64,000 bases of DNA from Mycobacterium celatum (GCF_002101595.1 NZ_LQOM01000051.1:1-64000), one strand, 5' to 3'; positions 18,365 through 26,888 are shown, counted from the stretch's first letter. The notes: generated from the letters alone by a model not told the origin. Made by a program: numbers and translations.

Positions 18365-19831
18365 ATGTATGGTGACTTAGTTCACGAGGCCCACACCGGG
18401 CATCGGGAGCGCCCGGATAAGGCTCGAATACTCAAGGACGGTCGAGTGCGCATAGGGGGACGCTGGGATGCACACCCGGCCCTTGCAACGGTGCGACGGC
18501 AGCTACGCCGTCTGACCAAGACCTCGGTATTCGGTGCGGCGCTGCCACGGCAGCTCAGCGGCGTGACCCAGACCCCGGTATTCGGTGTGATCGTGATCGT
18601 CGCACTCGTGTTCGCCGGAGCCGTCGGCGCCGCCGCTCCGCCCTTCCGCGCGCCGGCTCCCACGGTGCGCGGCACCGGCATCACCCCGGTTGCCGCGGTC
18701 GTGCCGGTCTCCAGCGACCCGGCGGGGCCGATGGTCGTCTCACTCGTGCGTCCCCTCAAGGCGTTCCACATCGCAGCGGCCACGGTGTCGGCGCCGCCGC
18801 CCACGGTCGTGGTGAATTCACCTGGCGCCCTGGGAATTCCGTCGATGGCTCTGTCCGCGTACCGCAACGCCGAGCGGATGATGGCCAACGCCTACCCCAA
18901 CTGTGGGATCAGCTGGAACCTGCTGGCGGGGATCGGGCGCATCGAATCGATGCACGCCAACGGCGGCGCCACGGACGCGCGCGGCACGGCAGTGCGCCCG
19001 ATCTACGGTCCCGCGCTGGACGGCACGCTGCCCGGAAACGAGGTCATCGTCCAAAACAGTGCGCCGGGCCGGGTCACCTTCGCGCGCGCGATGGGGCCGA
19101 TGCAGTTCCTGCCCGGCACCTGGGCGCGGTACGCCTCGGACGGCGACGGCGACGGCGTCGCCGACCCGCAGAACCTGTACGACTCCACCCTGGCCGCGGC
19201 GCGCTACCTGTGCAGCGGCGGCTTGGACCTGCGCGACTCGCAGCAGGTGCTGTCGGCGATCCTGCGCTACAACAACTCGATGCCGTACGCCCAGAACGTG
19301 CTGGGCTGGGCGGCCGCCTACGCCACCGGTGTGGTGCCGGTCGACCTGCCGCCGCTCACCGGCGCCCCGCCGCCGCTCGCCGACATGCATCTGGAGCATT
19401 TGGAGAACGCCGAGGGCATCGGGCCCGGGTTGCCGCTCAACATCCACGGCCTCCCCTCGACCGACCCGCTGGCGCAGATGCCGCTGATCGATCTCAGCCA
19501 ATCCGCTGCTCCCGGCCAGCAGCCGATGTGGCCGTGGGCGCAACAGCAGCAGCTGCCGGCTCAGCGCTCGTCGAGCTGCACGGTGATCTGCATCGGGCCG
19601 CAGGAAGCGGCGCCCGCGCAGCAGCCGGGACAACCGCCGTTGCTTGCGCCGCCAGGGGTGGCGCCGCCTGGATCACCGGCAGGCCCGCAGGTCGCACCCC
19701 CGCCCGCCGCGCCGGCTGCACCTGGTCCGCCACCGGCTGCGCCCGGTCCGCCGCAGCCGGGCGCACCGCAGCCGCCGACGGCGGCCAACCCGGCGTCGGG
19801 TCCGGGCCCCCTGCCAGGTCCGGCCGGCTGA
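18365..19831 (+). CDS. Lytic transglycosylase-like membrane protein (Rv1230c-like)
   Basis: A 488-aa protein from ATG 18365; GTG 18446, with AAGGACG upstream, is an equally possible start giving 461 aa. One membrane anchor (GVIVIVALVFAGAVGAA) is followed by an SLT/MltB-like domain: the catalytic Glu is probably in GIGRIESMH, with MGPMQFLPGTW and YDSTLAAARYLC downstream, as in transglycosylases that cut peptidoglycan glycan strands. The last 100 residues are a Pro/Gln/Ala-rich tail likely to lie in the cell wall. Substrate inference is from fold only. Confidence 0.85.
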   Translation: MYGDLVHEAHTGHRERPDKARILKDGRVRIGGRWDAHPALATVRRQLRRLTKTSVFGAALPRQLSGVTQTPVFGVIVIVALVFAGAVGAAAPPFRAPAPTVRGTGITPVAAVVPVSSDPAGPMVVSLVRPLKAFHIAAATVSAPPPTVVVNSPGALGIPSMALSAYRNAERMMANAYPNCGISWNLLAGIGRIESMHANGGATDARGTAVRPIYGPALDGTLPGNEVIVQNSAPGRVTFARAMGPMQFLPGTWARYASDGDGDGVADPQNLYDSTLAAARYLCSGGLDLRDSQQVLSAILRYNNSMPYAQNVLGWAAAYATGVVPVDLPPLTGAPPPLADMHLEHLENAEGIGPGLPLNIHGLPSTDPLAQMPLIDLSQSAAPGQQPMWPWAQQQQLPAQRSSSCTVICIGPQEAAPAQQPGQPPLLAPPGVAPPGSPAGPQVAPPPAAPAAPGPPPAAPGPPQPGAPQPPTAANPASGPGPLPGPAG

Positions 19832-19856
19832 CCGCCGCCGCCTACACTCGGCGGTG

Positions 19857-21002
19857 ATGTCTCAAACCGCTGACTCCGATCTGACCGCCGCGATCCGCGC
19901 TGCGCTGGCCAAGGTGATCGACCCCGAACTGCGGCGTCCGATCACCGAACTCGGGATGGTCAAAGGCATCGACGTCGGGCCCAACGGCGCAGTGCACGTG
20001 GAGATCTACCTCACCACGGCCGCGTGCCCGAAGAAAACGGAAATCAGCGAGCGGGTCACCCGGGCGGTCGCCGACGTGCCCGGAACCGGCGCAGTCACCG
20101 TCGGCCTGGACGTGATGAGCGACGAGCAGCGCACCGAGCTGCGCAAGCAGCTGCGCGGCGATGCCCGCGAACCCGTCATCCCGTTCGCCCAACCGGGGTC
20201 GCTGACCCGGGTGTACGCGGTCGCCTCCGGCAAGGGCGGCGTCGGCAAGTCGACAGTGACGGTCAACCTGGCCGCGGCGATGGCCGCGCGCGGTTTGTCG
20301 GTGGGGGTGCTCGACGCCGACATCCACGGCCACTCGATCCCCCGGATGATGGGCACCACCGATCGGCCCACGCAAGTCGAATCGATGATCCTGCCCCCGA
20401 TCGCCCATGACGTGCGGGTGATTTCGATCGCGATGTTCACCCAGGGCAACACGCCGGTGGTGTGGCGCGGGCCGATGCTGCACCGGGCGCTGCAGCAATT
20501 CCTCGCCGACGTGTACTGGGGCGATCTCGACGTGCTGCTGCTCGACCTGCCACCCGGCACCGGCGACATCGCCATCTCCGTGGCACAGCTGATCCCCAAC
20601 GCCGAAATCCTGGTCGTGACCACACCGCAGCACGCGGCCGCCGAAGTCGCCGAACGGGCCGGCAGCATCGCGTTGCAGACCCGTCAGCGCATCGTCGGCG
20701 TGGTGGAGAACATGTCGTGGTTGATGCTGCCCGACGGTTCGCAGCTGCAGGTGTTCGGCGAAGGCGGCGGCCAGCAGGTCGCCGAGCGGCTGTCGAGGGC
20801 GGTCGGCGCTGACGTGCCGCTGCTGGGGCAGATCCCGCTGGATCCTGCGCTGGTGGCCGCCGGCGACTCCGGTGTGCCGATCGTGCTCAGTGCACCGGAT
20901 TCGGCCGTCGGCAAGGAGCTGCGCCGGGTCGCCGACGCACTGTCGTCACGGCGCCGCGGGCTGGCCGGGATGTCGTTGGGGCTGGACACGGCCCAGCACT
21001 AG
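19857..21002 (+). CDS. mrp: Mrp/ApbC-type iron-sulfur cluster carrier P-loop ATPase
   Basis: A 381-aa cytosolic protein. An N-terminal MIP18/DUF59 domain (IDPELRRPITELGMV) is followed by an Mrp ATPase with the deviant Walker A GKGGVGKST at about residue 125, switch segment DADIHGHSIPRMM, and LLLDLPPGTGD. Mrp proteins deliver Fe-S clusters. ATG 19857 is preferred over the adjoining GTG. The canonical C-terminal CxxC pair is not evident here; MSWLML replaces the usual MSYF.C region, as commonly seen in actinobacterial Mrp. Confidence 0.93.
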   Translation: MSQTADSDLTAAIRAALAKVIDPELRRPITELGMVKGIDVGPNGAVHVEIYLTTAACPKKTEISERVTRAVADVPGTGAVTVGLDVMSDEQRTELRKQLRGDAREPVIPFAQPGSLTRVYAVASGKGGVGKSTVTVNLAAAMAARGLSVGVLDADIHGHSIPRMMGTTDRPTQVESMILPPIAHDVRVISIAMFTQGNTPVVWRGPMLHRALQQFLADVYWGDLDVLLLDLPPGTGDIAISVAQLIPNAEILVVTTPQHAAAEVAERAGSIALQTRQRIVGVVENMSWLMLPDGSQLQVFGEGGGQQVAERLSRAVGADVPLLGQIPLDPALVAAGDSGVPIVLSAPDSAVGKELRRVADALSSRRRGLAGMSLGLDTAQH

Positions 21003-21015
21003 ACTAGACGACTGC

Positions 21016-21107
21016 GAATCCTTGGCTTCGAAAGTGAACTGGGGGCGGGATTTTCGCGATTCCACCGCCCTGGCTTCACACTCGACGCCAAGGATTCACA
21101 CTCGACG
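21016..21107. repeat. Intergenic inverted and direct repeats between mrp and tatB
   Basis: Arms GAATCCTTGGC (21016-21026) and GCCAAGGATTC (21087-21097) are perfect complements separated by 60 nt. Direct copies of TTCACACTCGACG lie at 21075-21087 and 21095-21107. The gene junction is convergent, so transcription termination is likely; the exact-repeat core suggests a dispersed family. Confidence 0.7.
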
Positions 21108-21110
21108 ACC

Positions 21111-21509
21111 CTAGGTCGCGTCTACGTCGAACGGTGCGGGGCCGTCGGCAGGGGGTGGCGACGGCTCGGGAGACGACGGGTAGGCGGGCGGCGGCGGAAC
21201 ACCTTCCTCCACCCGGTCGAACCTGCCGGTGAACAGCGAATCGTCGCCGTCGAACAGGTGCTTGGTCAGTGCCGCGCGCGGCGTCATACCGCGTAGCTTC
21301 TGCAACTCGCTCAACGGCTCACGCAGATCGTCGAATTCGGGTCCGATGTCCTGGCGCAGCTGCTCGGTCATCCCACTGAGGTAGTCGCGGGCCTGGCGAA
21401 GAGCGTTGGCGCTCCAGCGAATTGCGCCCGGGAGCCGCTCGGGACCGAGGACCACCAGCCCGACCACCACGAGGACGAGCATCTCTCCCCAGCCGACGTT
21501 GGCGAACAC
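21111..21509 (-). CDS. tatB: Sec-independent translocase protein TatB
   Basis: A 132-aa twin-arginine translocase component. It has one N-terminal membrane helix (MLVLVVVGLVVLGPERLP), the GP hinge, an amphipathic helix (RWSANALRQARDYLSGM) and a Pro/Ser-rich acidic tail. It starts directly after the htrA stop (21510), so sits at the end of the htrA transcription unit. Equivalent to Rv1224. Confidence 0.93.
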   Translation of the reverse strand: MFANVGWGEMLVLVVVGLVVLGPERLPGAIRWSANALRQARDYLSGMTEQLRQDIGPEFDDLREPLSELQKLRGMTPRAALTKHLFDGDDSLFTGRFDRVEEGVPPPPAYPSSPEPSPPPADGPAPFDVDAT

Positions 21510-23012
21510 CTAACTGTTGTCCGGACCCGGTTTCACCGTCAGCGTGACATGCCGCCCGTCGCGCACCACCTCGACCGGGGCGTCCTGTCCAATGGTCAAC
21601 TGCCGCACTGCAACAACCATTTCGTCGGCGTCGGCGACGGGGCGGTTGCCGACCTTGACCACGACGTCGTTCTCCAAAATGCCGGCCTGCTGCGCGGGGC
21701 TGCCGGCCTTCACGTTGGCCACCTGAGCGCCGGAGGCAATCGCGTTGCTCACCGACCGGGTGCTCAGCCCCAGCGTCGGGTGCACGATCTTGCCGTCCTT
21801 GATCAGCGTCTGCGCGACTTCTTTCGCCTCGTTGACCGGGATCGCGAAACCCAGCCCGCTGGCGCTGTCGGACAGCGACTTGCCGGCCGTGTTGATGCCG
21901 ATCACCTGCGAATCCATCCCGATCAGCGGGCCGCCGGAGTTGCCGTGGTTGATCGAGGCGTCGGTCTGCACCGCGTCGATGACGGTGTCGGTGTCCGAGC
22001 CGTCACCCGACAACGGGATCGGGCGGTGCAGCGCGCTGATGATGCCGTGCGTCACGGTGCTGCGCAGCCCGAGCGGCGCACCGGCGGCCAGCACCTCGTC
22101 GCCGACGCGCACCTTGTCGGAGTCGCCGAGCCGGGCCACCGTCAGGTTGTTGACGTTGTCGACCTTGAGCACGGCCAGGTCGGTCTTGGGGTCGCGGCCG
22201 ACCAAGTTGGCGGGCACTTCCTTGCCGTCGTTGAACACGACGCTTGTCTTCCACTGGCTGGGATTGTTGGCCGCCTCGGAGATGACGTGGTTGTTGGTCA
22301 CGATGTAGCCGCGGCCGTCGATCACCACCCCGGAGCCCTGCATGCCCTCCTGGTCGCTGACCGATTCGATCGTCACCACCGAGTCGGCGATCGCAGCGGC
22401 AACTTTGGCGAACCGGCCGGCCGGCTCTTCCTTGTTACCGCTGGTGGACAGCGTCACCTTCGACGTGGTGAACGCCTCGGCGACCTCGGCGGTCTTGCGC
22501 CCGATCCAGCCGCCGGCCAGCCCGATCACCAGTGCGATCGCGGCCAGGATGGCCAGGGCCCGGTAGGAAACCTTGCTCCCGAACAGCACGTCGCGCACCC
22601 CGAGCTTGCCGCCGAGCCCGGCGGCGCCGCGCGGCGGAGCGGGCGCCAGCGCGGGGCTACCGAGCGCGGCGGCCGCGCCCGGGTCGCGCCACGGGTCGTC
22701 TGCCCCCTCGAGCTGGTCCTTATCCTTTTCGCTGTCCAGCGCGCCGGCGTCGGTGGGGTGACGCTGCAGCGATTCGGCCTCCGGGAACGGCCGGCCGAAG
22801 GCCTCTTCGAGCACGGGGTCGGCCGGCTCGTCGTGCGGGGTGAATTCGCTTTGGTTGCGGTACTTCTGCGGGCGTACCGCCTCCGCCACAAACGAGCCCT
22901 GTACGCCGTTGGGGCGGCCGAACGTCTGCTGCGACGCCGGGTCGACCGGTGGCCGCGAAACGGGTCGCGGCGCCAGCCGGTGGCCGCCGTACTTGTCTTG
23001 GTCGGAGGTCAC
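21510..23012 (-). CDS. htrA: Membrane-anchored serine protease HtrA (DegP family)
   Basis: A 500-aa envelope quality-control protease. A cytoplasmic acidic/Pro-rich region of about 150 residues precedes one membrane helix (LAILAAIALVIGLAGG); the trypsin-like domain has the triad His in NNHVISEA, Asp in KTDLAVLKV and Ser in GNSGGPLI, and a PDZ domain ends the protein. GTG 23012 is chosen because GGAAGAGGATGAC precedes it and the encoded VTSDQ matches the family; a GTG 30 bp further upstream lacks a ribosome binding site. It follows sigE-rseA, the regulator pair that in M. tuberculosis controls this gene. Confidence 0.95.
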   Translation of the reverse strand: MTSDQDKYGGHRLAPRPVSRPPVDPASQQTFGRPNGVQGSFVAEAVRPQKYRNQSEFTPHDEPADPVLEEAFGRPFPEAESLQRHPTDAGALDSEKDKDQLEGADDPWRDPGAAAALGSPALAPAPPRGAAGLGGKLGVRDVLFGSKVSYRALAILAAIALVIGLAGGWIGRKTAEVAEAFTTSKVTLSTSGNKEEPAGRFAKVAAAIADSVVTIESVSDQEGMQGSGVVIDGRGYIVTNNHVISEAANNPSQWKTSVVFNDGKEVPANLVGRDPKTDLAVLKVDNVNNLTVARLGDSDKVRVGDEVLAAGAPLGLRSTVTHGIISALHRPIPLSGDGSDTDTVIDAVQTDASINHGNSGGPLIGMDSQVIGINTAGKSLSDSASGLGFAIPVNEAKEVAQTLIKDGKIVHPTLGLSTRSVSNAIASGAQVANVKAGSPAQQAGILENDVVVKVGNRPVADADEMVVAVRQLTIGQDAPVEVVRDGRHVTLTVKPGPDNS

Positions 23013-23086
23013 GTCATCCTCTTCCGAGCGCTGGAGAAACACCCGCTGTGGGTACGAGCACGGCGTCTGACACCGGCTAATCCACC

Positions 23087-23473
23087 CTACCGGCGCTTAC
23101 GCCGGTCACGCGCGCTGCCGCCGGCCAACGGGTCGGAGAACGTGTCGTCGGGGGGCGACTGCGGGATCTGGGACAGCAGCCCCAGTAATGAGCTGGGGAT
23201 ACTGATCGGGCTGGAATCGCGCAACGCGGCGCGCGCTCGGCTCTGATCCTCGACTTCGGTGGCGCACTCGGGACACAGCGAAATGTGATGGGCCGCGCGC
23301 AGGTGTGCGGTCATCCGCAGCTCGCCGTCGACGAACGCCGCGATGGCCTCGGTTGACAGGTGTTCGGTGGAACCGAACTGGCGGGGTGCGCCGACCGGCG
23401 CGTCGCTCTGCGAGGCAAATTGGGAGGGAACCCAGGAGAACGCGCGGCGGAACACATGTCCCCGGTCGACCAT
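23087..23473 (-). CDS. rseA: Anti-sigma-E factor RseA
   Basis: A 128-aa cytosolic zinc-associated anti-sigma (ZAS) protein. The His-x3-Cys-x2-Cys motif is HHISLCPEC in mid-protein, preceded by AFVDGELRM. The C-terminal tail is shorter than in M. tuberculosis RseA (about 154 aa). ATG 23473 has GAGAGGAG 7 nt upstream. It lies 104 bp downstream of sigE on the same strand and presumably sequesters SigE until released by redox change or PknB-dependent ClpCP proteolysis (known for the homolog). Confidence 0.93.
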   Translation of the reverse strand: MVDRGHVFRRAFSWVPSQFASQSDAPVGAPRQFGSTEHLSTEAIAAFVDGELRMTAHLRAAHHISLCPECATEVEDQSRARAALRDSSPISIPSSLLGLLSQIPQSPPDDTFSDPLAGGSARDRRKRR

Positions 23474-23577
23474 CGCCAAGCTCCTCTCGGTATCGCGCGG
23501 ATGCGCGGCACTACCTCGAATGTAGCGCGCTACCCCGGTGCGCAATACCACTGAACAGCCCGGAAGGTCGAGTGTCG

Positions 23578-24357
23578 TCAGGCTGGGTCGCCCGGTGAGC
23601 CGAGGTCCAGGGAACGCTCGGCATGCTCGGGGTGCGCCGCCAGGTAGTCGCGCAGCGCCTGACGTCCGCGGTGAATGCGGCTTCGCACCGTGCCCAGCTT
23701 CACGCCGAGGGTGGCGCCGATCTCCTCGTAGGACAGGCCCTCGATGTCGCACAACACCACGGCGGCCCGGAACTCCGGCGGCAGCGAATCCAGCGCGGCC
23801 TGCAGATCCGCACCCAGGCGGGCGTCGTGGTAGATCTGCTCGGGGTTGGGCTCGTCGGCGGGCACCCGGTCGTAGTCGTCGGGCAATGCCTCCATCCGGA
23901 CACGGCCGCGGCGGCGCACCATGTCCAGGAAAAGGTTGGTGGTGATGCGGTGCAACCAACCCTCGAAAGTTCCCGGCTGGTAATTCTGCACTGAGCGGAA
24001 CACCCGGATGAAGGTCTCCTGGGTGAGGTCCTCGGCGTCGTGCTGATTGCCGGACAACCGGTAGGCCAGCCGGTAGACGCGGTCGGCGTGCTGGCGTACC
24101 AATTCGTCCCACGACGGCATAGCGGCCTTGTCACCGGTCGCGTCGAAGATCGCGGTTCCGTACGGCTCGTCGGATGGCTCGACCCAGTCGGCGTCGCGGT
24201 AGCGCTCTGGGTGCGACATGCTCGCCGGGCTCATCAGGGTGGTGATAGTCAGATCCTCCGGATTGGTCCTGCCGTCATATGGCAGTGCGTCACCGCGGGC
24301 AACGCCGAGACTCCATGCTGTATTCCCGGCCCAGCGTCCTCCGCGATCCATGTACAT
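23578..24357 (-). CDS. sigE: ECF sigma factor SigE
   Basis: A 259-aa ECF sigma factor for envelope stress. Region 2 includes LAYRLSGNQHDAEDLTQ and FEGWLHRITTNLFLDMVRR; region 4 includes LPPEFRAAVVL and the helix-turn-helix EEIGATLGVKLGTVRSRIHR. The first 60 or so residues diverge from M. tuberculosis SigE while the rest is nearly identical. Start ATG 24357 or the ATG two codons later (24351) are both possible, and homologs have several translation starts from different promoters. MprA-like repeats lie upstream. Confidence 0.96.
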   Translation of the reverse strand: MYMDRGGRWAGNTAWSLGVARGDALPYDGRTNPEDLTITTLMSPASMSHPERYRDADWVEPSDEPYGTAIFDATGDKAAMPSWDELVRQHADRVYRLAYRLSGNQHDAEDLTQETFIRVFRSVQNYQPGTFEGWLHRITTNLFLDMVRRRGRVRMEALPDDYDRVPADEPNPEQIYHDARLGADLQAALDSLPPEFRAAVVLCDIEGLSYEEIGATLGVKLGTVRSRIHRGRQALRDYLAAHPEHAERSLDLGSPGDPA

Positions 24358-24393
24358 ACCGTTGCCTATCGGGGTGTGGCCGGCATGTGACGC

Positions 24394-24412
24394 GACTGAG
24401 CTTTCGCTGAGA
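24394..24412 (-). promoter_or_regulatory. MprA-like direct repeat upstream of sigE
   Basis: Read on the minus strand, TCTCAGCG-AAA-GCTCAGTC gives two 8-bp direct repeats (shared CTCAG) with a 3-bp spacer, about 40-55 bp before the sigE start. MprA boxes are described as two loosely conserved 8-bp direct repeats with a 2-3 bp spacer, and sigE is an MprA target in M. tuberculosis. The match is by eye. Confidence 0.45.
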
Positions 24413-24537
24413 AACCCGGCCGGCGCCGGTTTGCGCTGCGATTTTGCCTACCGATGCGACCTCGCCGTGCGGGCGTGTCGGCTTGTCAGGGGCGCGCCTG
24501 CCTGACCGCGGCAGGGGTTGGCTCTACGCTGCGGGGC

Positions 24538-25206
24538 ATGGCCAGCACCGACCACCCAACCGGCCAGGCGGCCCAAACCAGTCGGGCCGCGGCCATCTAT
24601 GCCCACGCCGAGGAGTCGATCTCCGAGGACGCGGTTTTGGCGGCGGCTCGCGAGCGCGCGGTGGACATCGGCGCGGGCGCGGTCACTCCCGCGGTCGGAG
24701 CGCTGCTGAGCCTGCTCGCCAAGCTCAGCGGCGGTAAAGCCGTCGTCGAGGTGGGCACCGGCGCCGGGGTCAGCGGGCTGTGGTTGCTGTCCGGGATGAG
24801 CGACGACGGTGTGTTGACCACGATCGACATCGAGCCCGAGTACCAGCGCATCGCCAAGCAGGCGTTCAGCGACGCCGGCATCGGGCCGTCGCGCACCCGG
24901 CTGATCAGCGGCCGCGCGCAAGAGGTGCTGACCCGGCTGGCCGACGATTCCTACGACCTGGTGTTCATCGACGCCGACCCGGTCGACCAGCCGGACTACG
25001 TCGTCGAGGGGGTCCGGCTGCTGCGTTCCGGCGGGCTGATCGTCGTCCACCGGGCGGCACTCGGCGGACGGGCGGGCGACCCCGCCGCCCACGACGCCGA
25101 GGTCACCGCGGTGCGCGAGGCGGCGCGGCTGATCGCCGAGGACGATCGCCTCACGCCAGCGTTGGTGCCGCTGGGCGACGGCCTGCTGGCCGCCGTTCGC
25201 GACTAG
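24538..25206 (+). CDS. O-methyltransferase family protein (Rv1220c-like)
   Basis: A 222-aa class I SAM-dependent methyltransferase of the catechol/caffeoyl-CoA type (methyltransf_3). The SAM-binding loop is VVEVGTGAGVSGLWL, followed by the acidic residue in TIDIEPEYQ and the metal-site segment VFIDADPVDQPDY. ATG 24538 gives the family length; no strong ribosome binding site is visible. It is divergent from sigE, 180 bp away, and ends in a very strong hairpin. Substrate unknown. Confidence 0.85.
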   Translation: MASTDHPTGQAAQTSRAAAIYAHAEESISEDAVLAAARERAVDIGAGAVTPAVGALLSLLAKLSGGKAVVEVGTGAGVSGLWLLSGMSDDGVLTTIDIEPEYQRIAKQAFSDAGIGPSRTRLISGRAQEVLTRLADDSYDLVFIDADPVDQPDYVVEGVRLLRSGGLIVVHRAALGGRAGDPAAHDAEVTAVREAARLIAEDDRLTPALVPLGDGLLAAVRD

Positions 25207-25213
25207 TCACTGC

Positions 25214-25271
25214 CGAGCAGACGCAGAATCGCCCATTTCGTGCCGAAATGAGGCGATTCTGCGTCTGCTCG
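25214..25271. terminator. Long perfect hairpin after the methyltransferase gene (family B)
   Basis: Arms CGAGCAGACGCAGAATCGCC (25214-25233) and its exact complement at 25252-25271 give 20 paired bases; inside, ATTTCG/CGAAAT extend the stem. There is no U-run, as usual in mycobacteria. It begins 7 bp after the stop codon and ends 12 bp before the next promoter. Confidence 0.85.
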
Positions 25272-25282
25272 CGCGTCCATAC

Positions 25283-25328
25283 TTGACCTGGGCTGAACGC
25301 GCGTTTAGTGTACTGAACATGCGTTCAG
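25283..25328 (+). promoter_or_regulatory. Promoter and twin operator of the TetR-ABC exporter operon
   Basis: A -35 TTGACC (25283-25288) and -10 TAGTGT (25306-25311) are 17 bp apart. Two 16-bp palindromes, CTGAACGCGCGTTTAG (25293-25308) and CTGAACATGCGTTCAG (25313-25328), are spaced 20 bp and cover the spacer/-10 and the start site. With transcription starting about 7 nt after the -10, the mRNA would begin at ATG 25319, a leaderless message. The arrangement is that of an autorepressed TetR promoter. Confidence 0.75.
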
Positions 25329-25969
25329 CCGACTTGACCGCAACGGCGCGAATCCGCGACGCCGCGATCGAGCTATTCGGGCAGCAGGGTTTCGGCGTCG
25401 GGTTGCGGGCGATTGCCGACGCCGCCGGAGTGAGCGCGGCGCTTGTCATCCATCACTTCGGTTCCAAAGACGGGCTTCGCAAAGCCTGTGACGACTACGT
25501 CGCCGAAGAGATCCGCAGCGAGAAGTCCGAGGCGGTGCGGTCGAACGATCCGGCAACCTGGTTCGCCCAAATGGCCGAAATCGAGTCCTACGCGCCGCTG
25601 ATGGCTTACCTGGTGCGCAGTATGTCGTCCGGCGGTGACCTAGCGAAAATGTTGTGGCGCAGAATGATTGACAACACCGAGGAGTATCTCGAAGAGGGCG
25701 TGCGGGCCGGCACCATCAAACCCAGCCGCGATCCGCAAGCCAGGGCGAAATATCTGGCGATCACCGGCGGCGGTGGCTTCCTGTTGTATCTGCAGATGCA
25801 CGAAACCCCAACGGATCTGCGGGCTGTGCTGCGCGACTACGCGCGCGACATGGTGCTGCCGGCCCTCGAGGTCTCCACAGAAGGCCTGATGGCGGACCGG
25901 ACCATGTACGACGCATTCCTCGCACAAGTCGAAGCTCACGCCGACGAAAGAGAAGCACATGCCAGCTAA
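25319..25969 (+). CDS. TetR-family repressor (Rv1219c-like)
   Basis: A 216-aa regulator. The N-terminal helix-turn-helix runs from RIRDAAIELFGQQGF to the recognition segment GVSAALVIHHFGSKDGLR; the C-terminal ligand domain follows. ATG 25319 coincides with the predicted transcription start and with the second operator palindrome; an upstream in-frame ATG lies in the -35 region and is rejected. It overlaps the ABC ATPase start by 11 bp and most likely represses this operon, as Rv1219c does for Rv1217c-Rv1218c. Confidence 0.93.
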   Translation: MRSADLTATARIRDAAIELFGQQGFGVGLRAIADAAGVSAALVIHHFGSKDGLRKACDDYVAEEIRSEKSEAVRSNDPATWFAQMAEIESYAPLMAYLVRSMSSGGDLAKMLWRRMIDNTEEYLEEGVRAGTIKPSRDPQARAKYLAITGGGGFLLYLQMHETPTDLRAVLRDYARDMVLPALEVSTEGLMADRTMYDAFLAQVEAHADEREAHAS

Positions 25970-26888
25970 CCAAGCGCCTATCGAAATCCGTGGTCTAACA
26001 AAGAATTTTGGTGCGGTTCGGGCGCTGGACGGTCTCGACCTGACGGTCCGCGAGGGTGAGGTGCACGGCTTCCTGGGACCCAACGGCGCCGGGAAGTCGA
26101 CGACGATTCGAATTCTGCTCGGCGTCGTCAAGGCCGACAGCGGAACCGCGTGGCTGCTCGGCGGCGACCCGTGGCACGACGCCGTCGAGCTGCATCGACA
26201 GATCGCTTATGTGCCGGGCGATGTGACCCTGTGGCCCAACCTGACCGGCGGTGAGACGATCGACCTGCTGGCTCGGATGCGCGGTGGCCTCGACGAGAAG
26301 CGCCGGGCGGAACTGATCGAGCGATTCGACCTGGACCCGCACAAGAAAGCCCGCACCTACTCGAAGGGCAACCGGCAGAAGGTCTCCCTGATTTCGGCGT
26401 TCTCGTCGTATGCGCGGCTACTGTTGCTCGATGAGCCGAGTAGCGGCCTGGACCCGTTGATGGAGAACGTATTCCAGCAATGCGTGGCCGAAGCGCGGGA
26501 CCGCGGCGTCACCGTGCTGTTGTCAAGCCACATCCTCGCCGAAACCGAAGCCCTGTGTGAGCGCGTGACGATCATCCGGGCCGGCAAGACGGTCGAGAGC
26601 GGCTCGCTGGAGTCGATGCGTCATCTCAGCCGCACCTCGATCAAGGCCGAAATGATCGGCGACCCTGGAGATCTCACCAGAATCCGTGGCGTCGAGGACG
26701 TCAGCTTCGACGGCAACACCGTGCACGCTCAGGTCGACAGCGAAAGCCTCGGCGAACTCATTCGGGTGCTCGGCGACGCCGGTGTTCGTAGCCTGGTCAG
26801 CCAGCCGCCGACTCTGGAAGAGCTGTTCTTGCGCCACTATGGCCACGACGGACAGCACGGGCGCAGCCAGCAGGAGGTGCGGGCATGA
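25959..26888 (+). CDS. ABC exporter ATP-binding protein (Rv1218c-like)
   Basis: A 309-aa drug-efflux type ATPase. Walker A is GPNGAGKST, the Q-loop is in YVPGDVTLWPN, Walker B LLLLDEPSSGLDP and the H-loop SSHILAE. The usual LSGGQ signature is replaced by YSKGNRQK, normal for this CcmA/DrrA-like subgroup. The C-terminal 90 residues form the regulatory extension of such exporters. It is coupled to the permease by an ATGA overlap. Rv1218c is linked to multidrug efflux; the substrate here is not visible. Confidence 0.93.
   Translation: MPANQAPIEIRGLTKNFGAVRALDGLDLTVREGEVHGFLGPNGAGKSTTIRILLGVVKADSGTAWLLGGDPWHDAVELHRQIAYVPGDVTLWPNLTGGETIDLLARMRGGLDEKRRAELIERFDLDPHKKARTYSKGNRQKVSLISAFSSYARLLLLDEPSSGLDPLMENVFQQCVAEARDRGVTVLLSSHILAETEALCERVTIIRAGKTVESGSLESMRHLSRTSIKAEMIGDPGDLTRIRGVEDVSFDGNTVHAQVDSESLGELIRVLGDAGVRSLVSQPPTLEELFLRHYGHDGQHGRSQQEVRA

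Noticed and set aside
25313..25328. LexA box at the TetR gene
   Set aside because: CTGAAC-N4-GTTCAG lacks the TCGAAC/GTTCGA core and is paired with a similar palindrome, so a TetR operator explains it better.
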